A DNA stretch of 64,000 bases from Phycomyces blakesleeanus NRRL 1555(-) (lineage: Eukaryota; Mucoromycota; Mucoromycetes; Mucorales; Phycomycetaceae): contig NW_017265151.1 of assembly GCF_001638985.1 (NCBI RefSeq), forward strand, positions 248,001 through 312,000, given 5' to 3'. Shown here in pieces: positions 24,756-35,910 of the stretch. Positions within the stretch are counted from its first letter, which is position 1; every line of letters starts with the position of its first letter. The translations under genes and the position numbers were made by a program. The notes below the pieces were generated by a model. The model was given only the letters and a program-made list of their open reading frames with translations, had not been told where the DNA came from and searched no databases.

Positions 24756-26812
24756 TTAAAGCTTGGATTTTGCAATGGCTGCGGCCTGCTTCATGGCCTG
24801 TCTGACTCCAAGATCCAACATGATTTCTTCAGATCCACCAGGAATAGCATAGGCTCTGACTTCTCTATAAAGACGTTCAACCTTTTCACCCTGACCACCT
24901 ATTTTTTATATATTTTTTTTAAAAAATAAATAAATAAATGTCACATGAAAATCATACACATAAATTATGATTGATAATCTTTACCTCTGGTGTAGGCAAG
25001 TCCACCAAAGATCTGTGCAGCCTCACGAGCACAGAACTCGAATGTTTGTGTGGATTGTGCCTTGAGTAAAGCAATTGGACCAGCCAAAAGTTCGGGTTGT
25101 TCCTTGACTGGCAAGGTCTTGATCTGATAAAGAACACTCTCGAGCCATGCGTGGGTGGCCTCAACCTGGCGAATCATGTGGCCAAACTTGTTACGGATCA
25201 CGGCATGTTCAACCAAGGTTTGGCCAAAAGTCTTTCTCTTTAGGGAATACTAAAAATAATAATAATTATTATATATATATATATATGAAAGAAAGTATAT
25301 TTACCTTGAAGGCTTCTTCAATACAAACACGAGAAAATCTATTGGCTTGCATAACAATACCAATACGCTCATGGTTGAAGTTGTGCATAATGTACTTGAA
25401 TCCATAGTTCAATTTACCAATAATGTTGGTCTTTGGTACCTTGACCTAAAAAATATATATATATATAAATATATTAATAAATCAACACAATAAAATAAAA
25501 TAAATAAATAAAACTTACGTCTTCAAAAGTAATGTAAGAGGTTCCTGAACCCCACATACCCTGGGCATCCATTGCACGTGCTTCAACACCTGGCATTGTA
25601 CGCTCGATCAACAACAAAGACACGCCAGCCATACCTGGGCCACCCGTGCGACAGGCAACAGTGTAATAGTCGGCATAGGCACCCTGTGTGATCCACTTCT
25701 TTTCACCATTGACCAAGAAATGGTCGCCCATGTCCTTTGCGGTCGTCTGAAGGTTGGCAACGTCAGATCCACCAGAAGGCTCAGTAATGGCCAGCGAAAT
25801 AATCTTGTCTCCCGAAAGACAGCCTGGCACAACTCTTTCCTTCATTTCCTTGGATCCAAAGTTGATCACAGGAGGAAGACCTAAACATCGACATTGTTTT
25901 ATATATATTGATTACATCAAATAATTATATTAACGATAGTGCTAATATGAACAAGAAAAAAAGAAGAAGAAAAAAAACTTACCGATACTAAGACCACCCA
26001 TAAGAGCCCAAAGGAATCCACCAGATCCACAGCGGGCAACTTCATCAACACAGATAAACTCATGGAAGATGTCAAATTCTTCGGCTGAAACACCAGATGG
26101 CAGAGGATAAGGCATGAGTCCCTTGGCAGCAGGGTTTGTGGCCGCACCAGAACCAGCATTCAGGAGACCTAGTTCGGCAGCACGCTTGATAATAGATCGG
26201 GGAATGGACTTGGCTTCACTCCACTCGTGGCAGAAAGGAGTGACTTCCTTATCAACAAATGCACGAACGTCCTTTCTCAAACGAATGTGGGATTCATTAT
26301 AAAAAGGGCTATTGTTGTTGTTATTAGTATTATTTGTTAGTCAAATAATAACAATAAAAATATTTATTAAACTTTGTTTTTGTTTACCTGTTCCAGTCTT
26401 GGTACCAGGTAGGATCACTGTAAGGAAGACCCTCCCCAAATTTAGCTTGTGGTGCAGACACAAGATTAGAAACAGTGGTAGCAGTAGCAACTGATCCCGA
26501 TGATACAGATGCAGCAGGTTTGGCAACAGATGCAGGTACAGGTGCAACAGGGGTTGTGACAGGTGCTACTGCTTCACCAGTGCCAACAACACCAATCTGC
26601 ATAGGAAGACCGACACGCTGCATAATCGCATCATTGTGGAAGGACTTGAATTGTTTTGAGGCGTCCTTGCCAGCCATCTTCAGCAGAACTTTCTTTCCTC
26701 CGGGATGCTCATTGAGAAACTTTGTGACATCGAACACCATTCCATTCACAATCACCCAACAGTCGGACGCACTGTTATGTTGGGCAACTTCTTCTGGACT
26801 AAAGCTTTTCAT
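24756..26812 (-). CDS. Peroxisomal cytochrome b5-acyl-CoA dehydrogenase fusion
   Basis: Six exons, 26812-26388, 26308-25983, 25880-25519, 25445-25305, 25249-24985 and 24898-24756, give 553 residues. Residues 1-80 are a cytochrome b5 domain with the haem motif H-P-G-G-K and a second haem His in S-F-H-N-D-A. An Ala/Pro/Val-rich linker follows. The acyl-CoA dehydrogenase part (about 145-545) shows I-T-E-P-S-G-G-S-D, K-W-I-T-Q-G, the R-K-T-F-G-Q helix and a G-G-S-E-E-I-M loop. The usual E-G-T glutamate is replaced, as in long-chain acyl-CoA dehydrogenase, whose catalytic Glu sits in the helix before R-K-x-F-G; here that helix has C-I-E-E-A-F-K-Y. The protein ends in S-K-L, a strong PTS1 signal, so it should act in peroxisomal acyl-CoA oxidation, perhaps passing electrons to its own haem. 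Confidence 0.93.
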
Positions 26813-27198
26813 TCTTTTATTATTATTATTTTATTATTATTGTAAGTTTGTAGGTGTTGTATAGAAATAAGTAAAGGGGTTTTTTTTTTTTTTTTTTTTT
26901 TTAAAAAAATAAAATAAAAAAAGAACTGGTAAATAAGATTATATATACATATATATATATGTGTGTGTTTGTTATCTCGTAATTAAGATGAGTAAGTCTG
27001 TTTAAAAGCCAGAGTCACATTTTGATTGGATTTCCCCGCTTCTTTCAGAAACCCATAAATGGAAAACACATATATTCTTATATATATAAAAAAACAGATA
27101 AAGCAAGCGAGTGAGTAAGCAAGCAACAAAGACACACACATTAATGTACCTGTTGCATGTGAAAAATAAAAAAAAAGCAAAGATTTGCATGTACACAT
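26813..27198. other. Promoter-side gap of the acyl-CoA dehydrogenase gene
   Basis: AT-rich, with a poly-T/poly-A junction near 26880-26910 and (TA)n near 26941-26960. The left end of the 27199-28702 element lies about 386 bp upstream of the start codon. No gene seen. Confidence 0.55.
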
Positions 27199-27308
27199 AT
27201 TCAGTGCTTTCACCAAATGATGGAATCGGCCAATCAAAATCAATCTTCATATATATATATATTTTTCTTCAGAAATAAAATCCACTCGTCGTTTTACTTG
27301 GAAATCAG
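27199..27308 (+). repeat. Left terminal inverted repeat of the 1.5-kb element
   Basis: Matches the complement of 28592-28702 over its full length with a small length change in the internal AT run. Confidence 0.85.
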
Positions 27309-28591
27309 ATACGTGATTCTTGTCACCCGAAAAAAAAAAACACATAAGAGTCCAAGTATTTCTTTCATTTCATTTTTTCAATACTTTACAACCTTAACAG
27401 GTCTACAGTGTTTCTATATGAATATGGGCACGGGAAGTTTTATTGATAGAAATGGTGGTCCTGAGCCCATAGACCACATTGTTGATCAGAATGAATTCAT
27501 TGTTGAGAATATTGCTACTCATACAGTTACTTAAGAAATGGAGTCCCCTGTGAATCTTCTCTGACTTTAATATATATTTTTGTTTTTTATCAAAAAAAAA
27601 AGAAGAAAAAAAAAAGAATGACAATGTTCATATCAAAGAGTGTCTCGTTCTCTGAATCTGTCTAAAAATTCTCCTCTGACTGTGTTGTCGACCGAGGCGG
27701 TACTTTTGGCAAATGAGTCTGATGGTTAAATGTTGTTAATCTTAAGATAGATAGATATCCTGCAGAACAGAAAGATGAAAAGCTAACAAAGTCTCAATCG
27801 ATATGTATTAAGAGAACAGATTGCTTACATGTATCTGTTAATATAACAAAGTATGTTTAATGAAGATCTTATTGACATAGGTATTTTCATGTCATAATTT
27901 TACGACTGCAGCTTTATTTATCTTTTTTTTTTGTTTTTTTTGGTAAACAACATAGTAGCAAGTCTAATCTTCTTGATCTTCAACTTTGCTTCCCCTGGCA
28001 GCAGCATCATTGCAGGTATCCTTGCAAACCTTTTTTTCTTTCTTTCTCATCTTTCTTAAGCTCAAATCTCTGCTCTATAGACTAGTTGCCTAAACTAGCC
28101 TCTTGCTTCAAACTCATCCTCCAGATTCATTACAGCTTTCACATTTGGCTAGGAGGTTAATTTTTGCGTGGATATACTGATGACATATCATAAGGACCAA
28201 ACATTCTTTTGTTTAGGACGACAGCAGATTTTGTAGCCTCAGATCCGGTCTCACCACTAAATGAATTAATGAATAAATGAATGAATGAAAGAAGATCAAT
28301 ATTGGAGGTGAGACGCGCGGGATAGTAATGCCTTTACTCAACAAATTTGATATCAGTGTACGTGAAAATACGATCGAACAAGATAACCAAGCGACGATAA
28401 TAGGTTGCTTCCGATCCATCGTTTAGGACGCAAACAATATATTGTGGTTTTTTCAGGACACGGCATTTTGTCCTTAAGGATTAAAGAAAGACACCAGCCC
28501 GGACATGTAGCTATAATTGATTAGTCCGGCCAGATAGAGGCGTCGTTCCCGTAAGATTACTATATATTTTTCGGGTACCAAGAACCACGAC

Positions 28592-28702
28592 CTGATTTCC
28601 AAGTAAAACGACGAGTGGATTTTATTTCTGAAGAAAAAAAATATATATGTATGAAGATTGATTTTGATTGGCCGATTCCATCATTTGGTGAAAGCACTGA
28701 AT
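28592..28702 (-). repeat. Right terminal inverted repeat of the 1.5-kb element
   Basis: Complement of 27199-27308; followed by GAATGAATGAAT and AATA simple repeats that blur the outer boundary. Confidence 0.85.
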
Positions 28703-28749
28703 GAATGAATGAATAAATAAATAAATTAAACTAAACAAGGTGACACAAG

Positions 28750-30507
28750 TCACACGTCTACCGAGCGAATCGGTTTTGCTGACGAAGACGATGAAACACA
28801 GGCTTCTGAAAATGAATTTTGATGATTATTGTAGTCTTGATGTTCTTCTTGGTGTTGATATTGATGATAGCTTCCCTTTCCTTTTTCGTCCTGATGTTGG
28901 TCTTCATCATGGTCTACCTCAAATACGATCTCTCTTTGGGTTGTAGGGCCGTTTCTATTGGCATGATAGGCACTTATGGCGTGAGCACTAGATGTCAGCA
29001 CACGTCTCGCAATTCCACCCGCATCAAAGTAGACTAGTGTGTCTGCAATATCGGCTGCCGAGCCCATCGTTCGTTGAGCAACGTATCCGGCATCTTCGCC
29101 ATATTTTCGATGGACAATATGAACAATGCCGTCCCTGGACGAGCCAATGACAGCACTTGCCGCGGTTGCCACTCCACCCAATACAGTCGCAGCTGCCCTG
29201 AGAGCAGATATCCCAAAGCTACGCCCAGCCTGAGCCACAGGGTCTCTTGACCTTTGTTGCTGTTCTGTGCTCTCACAAAGATTGCTGATCCCATTTACGG
29301 TTGCCGAGACTGCCTTGTCCATTAGACTAACACCAGCTACAACAAAAAAATAAAAATAAAAATAAAAAATATATATATATAGTAAACCAAAGTTTAATTA
29401 GATTTTACTTTACTTTATTTTATTTACTTGTTCGTACTTACTTTTACAGACCAAATTTGTAGTGTCGGCAATAGAATCAAGAACCTGTCGTTCTCCTTCT
29501 GATAATCGCACAGGGTTTTGAGAAGGCTCCACACGTTTTTCGATCATCTCACTTCCACTAATAAAATTACATACAAATTTATATAGAGCCTAATTTTAGC
29601 CTTTGAGATTAAACAACAGCAAAAACAAAGGACGTTGATGTTGCGTCAAACCACTGATGCTAGTAATAATAATAATAAAAAAAAAACATTACCTTTGGAT
29701 ACCCTTGGCTAATGTGTTGCCTGCAAATACGAGTGCACTTGCTAGCCACCCAGACCCAGTTACAATGGCACTACTTGATTGATGTAATAATTTCACCTTT
29801 TGAATTTTTGCAGGATCATGGTCTCCCTACAAAAGACAGACACAGACACAGACACGCACAAAGAGAGAGAGAGAGAGAGAGAGAGAGAAAATTAATAAAT
29901 ATATAATACTTTTAATAATAATAGTAATAGTAATAAATTTGCTTACCTGAATATCAAATCTATCTACTGTAACAGGTAACTTTTGGCCGATTTTTGCTTC
30001 TTCTGCTGCTACAGGATCTTCTAGAGTACCGGCATTCTGGTCATTAGCATCGAGATGTATATCGTTTGCTACCACTTGAGTGACTTGACATGAGACTGGG
30101 CTCATCATTGCCAATGTGTTGCGCATATTGTGTCTGTTTTCGTATTTGATAAAGTATGTGAGGACGTCTTGGAGGGCCGCAAATGCTGTAGGATCAGACT
30201 GTCTGCAGTCCAGCCGCCAGAGCCCGCCGCCCTGTTCACGAGGAAAGACAAGGATCCGATCTTCTTGGAGCCATGCTCTGGTGTTCGAAAGCAGGACGAT
30301 TGTTGCGGTTTGGTGACTGTAGTTATCCCAGACTTGTAGGATTATTGCTTGTTGTGGTAGTGGCTGTGATGTGATGTAGGCCACAATTTGGCCCTCTGTA
30401 AATAGCGAAAGTTTGCCCTGTTCAAACACCTGGATAGATACTCCATTGACGGAACAGAGGTATGACAGGTTGTCTTGGGAAAGGTTGACTTGGGTTTCGG
30501 GGTTCAT
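28750..30507 (-). CDS. Spartin-like senescence-domain protein
   Basis: Four exons, 30507-29947, 29826-29693, 29557-29442 and 29336-28750, encode 465 residues. The N-terminal half (about 1-185) contains a beta-rich region with W-R-L-D-C-R-Q and Y-F-I-K-Y-E, like the region before the senescence domain of spartin/ERD7 proteins. The second half (about 190-400) is the senescence domain: G-S-G-W-L-A-S-A-L-V-F-A-G, then long Ala/Gly/Val-rich helices (A-A-A-T-V-L-G-G-V-A-T-A-A-S-A-V-I-G) and V-H-R-K-Y-G-E-D-A-G-Y-V-A. Spartin family members bind lipid droplets and transfer lipids or promote lipophagy, so a droplet or membrane role is inferred. The C-terminus is Gln/His/Asp-rich and disordered. The intron after residue 187 starts just before a (GA)n tract. 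Confidence 0.85.
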
Positions 30508-31438
30508 GTTTTGCTATGTTGAATTTTCTTGGTAGCTTTTGGTTTTCTAAGAAAATAATGGAGGTTTTTATATATATATATATATGTACGAAAGGGATGA
30601 AGAGATAGAGAGAGAGAGAGCAGTTTTTTTTTTAAAAAAAGAAAAATATTAATTTTTTCTTGGCAATTAAAAGAATAAAATTTATATCAACCATTTTTTT
30701 TTCCTAAAAAGAAAAAAAAAAAGAAATCTGGATCATGCAAATTGAAATACATATTAAAATCACGTGAGATTTCACCTACAAGTAAGCTTTATACAATAAA
30801 AAAAAACATTGAGGATACAAGCTCCTATTCATGAAAGAAATCTCCCCCTTCTATCCTTCTCTCTCTGCCTGGTCGCCTATCATACGAACATTAAATATTA
30901 AAGCGTGTAAAGTCTACTATTATAGACAACATCCGAAAACAATGGCAAAAGGCAAAGAGAGAGAAGCAGAAATAGAAGAAAAATAAGAAGAAGAAGAATA
31001 AGTCTCATTTGGATATATGATCTATTGCAAATTGAAACATAATTATTATACTACCATTGAGCAAGTATACTGTTGACACTGTCAAATATTAAACCCAAAT
31101 ATCTTATATATATATGCGTTTAAATGGAGGGTATTAAGGAGTACAGGTAAAGCATAATAGACCTTACATGTTCTTAAAACAATAGGCTAAAAGGGATTAA
31201 ATATGTAAATGATTAAATAAGCAAGATGATGTATATATGTGTATGTTCATTGTGTTTATAATATAGAATTTTCTATCTATTTTTCTGTTTTATCAATGAT
31301 ATTTGAATACCCCCTTATTATCTTCCAATTTTTAATTTTTTTAGCTTTCCTTTTTATGCGGCTGGTGTTTATTGAGTTTTAAATACTCCTGATTATTGAA
31401 CCCAGACCAATCATATTCTTATAAACATCAATAAGTAA
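30508..31438. other. Intergenic, promoter side of the spartin-like gene
   Basis: AT-rich with (TA)n, (GA)n and poly-A/T runs. No gene or RNA recognised. Confidence 0.6.
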
Positions 31439-31824
31439 TAGGGGGTTTCAACAATCCTTTAAGCTTTTAAGCTTAAGCTTTGAGTTTTAAAGTAGTAACC
31501 AATGATACGTAATAGTTACTAAGTGTTTTTGAGTACCCTAAATGCTTCTCTCAATTATATTAGGCATTATGATAATAGAATTCAAGTTTAAAGTAGTATT
31601 GGAAGAGGCAAGAATATTTGCATCAAGGATTTATTAAATTTCCAAAAAATAATAACAATCAAATTTAAGCAAGGATGTATTAAAAGATTAAAACTCTCGA
31701 AACAAAATCGTTCAAGAGTTTTAATTTTTTTTTTATGGCTATAGATTCATTTCAGCCAACCATTTCTCAAATTTAAACTCAAAAGCTTAAGTTTAAAAGC
31801 TTGAATAACTGTTGAAATCCCCTA
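31439..31824. mobile_element. MITE-like element with ~50-bp imperfect terminal inverted repeats
   Basis: The left end (31439-31490, starting TAGGGGGTTTCAACA) and right end (31773-31824, ending TGTTGAAATCCCCTA on the plus strand) are inverted copies with a few mismatches. Both contain AAGCTTTTAA-type palindromic blocks. The unit is 386 bp with no open frame. An internal hairpin (about 31686-31725, arms ATTAAAACTCT / AGAGTTTTAAT) adds to the foldback structure. AAT trinucleotides flank both ends and could be a target duplication. The family is unknown. Confidence 0.7.
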
Positions 31825-32950
31825 ATAATAATATAAAATTTTTATATGTTATCGAAACCCCCCCTTTCATTTTTCTTGTTTTTTTTTTCTTTTCCTCGCC
31901 TTACCTTTCCAACACATTAGCTTCTCAAGTTATTTAGTATTTCAAGCTATTTTGGTATTACATGTACGTATAGATAGATATATATCTGTATGTACATTAT
32001 TTAATAATATACTTTTTCTTTATTGTTGAATCATCATTTAATAGAACAAAACTACCTATTTTGGATTAACCCAAGACTTTTTACCTTTTAGCAAATTCCC
32101 ACCAGTCTCAAAAATATATAGAAAATTGGTAATGAAGTCAACAGAACGAAAGCGTATTTCCAAGGCATCAATTGAGTCAAATAAAAAAAAAAATCCCAAA
32201 AAAAAAACGAATGGTATTTTTTTTTCTCGCATTTTTTTTTGGGGGGAAAATAAATTCAACAGATATAAAGAAATGTCAATATATGATCACCCAATTTATC
32301 TTCATAGTTACAGTCATATTCGTATTTTATATTTATTAATGATATACATATATATCTATATCCAATCAATTGATGACATACTCTTCAAGCTCAATTCTTT
32401 CTTTCTTTCTTTAAAAAAGAAATGGTAAAATACAGATATACAAATCTTTCAAAAATAATCAACATTTGGGTAAATCCCAATTTTGAGTACCTGCTTACAA
32501 TTCATTTATTACCAAAAGTATTATGATCAATAGTAATAATTTGTTTGTTGTTTTAAGACTATAGGTGTATATAAATAAAAATAAAGACCACCTTTGATCC
32601 TGTTACAAATCTCCTCATTGTTATGGTATCATGTGTAAATACTTATATAAAGTAAAAATAAAAAATATACAAGATTTTCTTGGGGTAATTTTTTTTTACA
32701 AGATACATAATTGGTAGTATAAGAATCAAGTGAAATAGAAAATAAAGAAATAAAGATATAAAAATATAATGACCAGCAAAAACAGCAGTAACAACATACA
32801 CATACTTTATATACATTCACACACTACACTCATTATACACGCCCACATTATATATATGTAATGTGTGTATGATTTTAGATATGAGATAGTACAAGTATGT
32901 GAGTATGTGAGTATGTGAATGTATATATGTGTAAATATACGTGGAATAAT
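31825..32950. other. Intergenic, 3' side of the Mios gene
   Basis: AT-rich. A short minus-strand frame around 32056-32220 is less repetitive than its surroundings but matches nothing I know. Tandem TGAGTATG units lie near 32898-32920. No supported gene. Confidence 0.5.
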
Positions 32951-35866
32951 CTAGGGTTCAAGTTTACATTGACATATGCAATTACTCACTGGACATGTAG
33001 AGTGTTTTTGGAACCAGTCTTCCATATGTACCGCATGTCCTCCGTGCCGACAGGTCTGACACCATGTGAACCAGAGATCAAATCCAGCCGGATCAACTAC
33101 ACACCGTTTGTAACACACACACACACATACACGTACATATACATATACATATATACATTTATTGGGAAACATCAAAATTCCCCTCTCTAGTCACTTTACA
33201 AGAATATCTTACCTTTGTGAACATCATTTGCTGCAATCGCTTGGCGTAAAGAATCAATAGGAGTGCCCATATGGAGCAGGCACAAAGCACATCGAGGGAG
33301 TAATTTACGGCAACTGGGGCATACTGTAGACTATAAGCACACACAAATACAAATACATAAAAGCAATATATATATATATATATATGTATATTAGTTGGAA
33401 TATACACCCATATATATATATATATAACAGTTAAAAGGGACCAATTAACATTCTTTAGGTACCTTTTGTTTTCCAGAAATACGTCCACCAGACGCAGGAG
33501 ATACATTTGTCTGAACATTCATACGTTTTCCTTCCCGGTTCCGGACATTCTGGATTAGTAGACTGTGCCCCAACGACTGGGCACAGAATGTACAGCGGAC
33601 ATATATTTGAGGAGGCGCAATCTCACTTGAATTCATGTACTTTCCACGTTCAATATCAAACCTTGCGCGGGGGTGCCACAACTGCCATCGATCCAGCAAT
33701 GTTCGGTAACTATCAAAAAGTAACATCTCCTCAATTAATATACATTATATATATATAATATTATCTCATACCTTTCCACCCAATCTTCAACTCTCTTGTC
33801 TTTAAACCTACGAGGGACCACAAAACTCATCACAAGACTTGCAGTCTGAACATCACCATAATGATCCAAAGCTTGTTCAAGTAGATCCACACCTCGGCTC
33901 GTAAGTCCGGTAACAACCACACCTTCCACATCACCATCTTGAACTAACTGCTCGACACTACGATTCAAATACAAAGTCATCTACAATATATAGAAGCAAT
34001 TAGTAATAATAGTAAAAAAAGAAACATTAGGCATATTAATCATTTTGTATATATATATGTGTGTGTGCGTGTGTGAGCGTTGGATATTCTATCAATTTAT
34101 CCTTTTTTTCTAATTTTTATTATTTATTTACCTGGTCATCATTTAATACTCTCAGGGCAATTGCCATACGCTCTCGAAGTGGTAACCCAGGATCATCAAG
34201 CACTTTGAACCAGTCGTTTGAAGCAATGTATGCAAAGATGGCTCGCAAGTAAGGGCGATCTAGCATGTCTCTGCTCAAAGATTCGCACAGTTCTCGCCAT
34301 GTAGGGTTAATATTGGAAGCATTGGGTTGATATCCAGCCAAGACAGCAGAAATAAGTTTACGTTGCTGGTCTGTTTCTTATATATATATATATATAAAAT
34401 ACATACATAAACATAATCTTGTTAGGCTTTCTCTTTCTCTAATATAGAGGACCATCTTTGTTTCCTTACCATCTCTTTCAAGGCCTCTTTCACTTCGTAG
34501 AGCACGGATAGCTCTTTCAGGAATACCATGGAAAAGTGCCCACCCAGCTGCCTTGTCATATTCACCACGAGATTCAAGTCTATTGCAAAATACGAAAAAA
34601 TATTAGCTTTTTTCTTAAAAAAATAATAATTCAAGAAAAAAACACAGACATACACACACATACTCTCTCTCTCTCTCTCTCTCTTTTCTCACCTCACCAA
34701 CTGGCTTTCTAATTCAGCCGGATTGAACCCAAACCCACACACTTTTAAAGCAAGTCTTCTTTGAGCAAGTTTTGCTGTAGAAACCATTCCAAGGTCATTC
34801 TCATCTGGAACTGCCCCCGAATTAGCCTGGGTATCATTTTCGGGTGCCATTCCCCGATTTTGTTTTTGTGGAGGTTGGCGAGCTTGCATTTGTGAATTTC
34901 CTAGTCGAGGAGTTGATGCCGGAGACGCCTTGCGTCCCTGAGAGCCTAAGAAATACATACATACATACATAAATAAACTAAAATGACTAAATAAATGAGG
35001 TAAAACTAACCTGGTCCCATCCAAATTCCATAAACACCTTGGAAGCTATAATCGATATTTCCAATCTGTGCTGTACCCTTGGACATTCTCTCAGCCCCTA
35101 AAAGAACAGAAGAAGAAAAACAGTGAGCGAAATAGTATTTTGGCTATGAATTACTACTTACTATCGAGCCAGGTCCAGAGTTCATGTAGAGTGTCGTCAG
35201 TCTTTATGATCTCACTGTTCTTTGCGCACTATTATATATATATATATATATATATAAGCCATGTAAATTATCTTTACACACAATATAATGTAATATAAAT
35301 GGAAATTAGAACATTTGAGTAACACTCTTCTTACATCCATGGAATAACCCAAGCCAACTCTTTTTCTCATCACTACAGAAATGTCCTTGGAAAGAACCTT
35401 TCTCATGTGCAATTCTTCTCCTATAGCCTGTTCCATCATTGGTCCTGATCTCATGTGCATTCGTTCACTATTTACCAAATAAGATAAAATAAAGTGTCAA
35501 CCAATTGTTATTATATATATATATAAAGCTTACTTGTGAAGTTCACCAAAACCATGTAATCTTAATTTTGACATTTGTTGCGTTGTCTCTTCTACAGACG
35601 GTAAAGTTGCATCGTACGCTAACAAATCGTTTCCTTTGGATATCATCATCCCACCAGTTGGTTTCCATGTCATCTCAGCTGCCTCTTGTAAACGAATTGT
35701 CTCAAGGTGACCTTCTCTGTTCATGGCCAAAATTCTTTGAGATGTAGAGGATGGCATTCCAGGAACACTTGGAGGAATAAAAGTAAATGATGAAAGAGGT
35801 CTGGAAGATGTATTTGCTACAAAGTTATATATATATATATTAAAAAAAACAGTGTTTATTTGATCT

Positions 35867-35910
<44 letters not shown>

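Larger units (their letters stand above)
27199..28702. mobile_element. Decayed element with ~110-bp terminal inverted repeats
   Basis: The arm at 27199-27308 is nearly complementary to 28592-28702: both run from ATTCAGTGCTTTCACC through an internal (TA)n to a segment containing CCACTCGTCGTTTTAC. Unit length is about 1.5 kb. Between the arms there are only broken frames; one on the plus strand around 28318-28432 and a short one near 27420-27535 read like decayed coding DNA. I cannot assign a transposase family. It may be a large non-autonomous DNA transposon or foldback element. Target-site duplications are not clear. It lies between the acyl-CoA dehydrogenase start and the spartin-like gene stop, ending only 47 bp from the latter. 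Confidence 0.8.

Noticed and set aside
28010..28090. GTATCCTTGC followed by a TTTCTTAAG motif, resembling a second U12 intron
   Set aside because: It lies in the decayed 1.5-kb element with no conserved coding sequence on either side.
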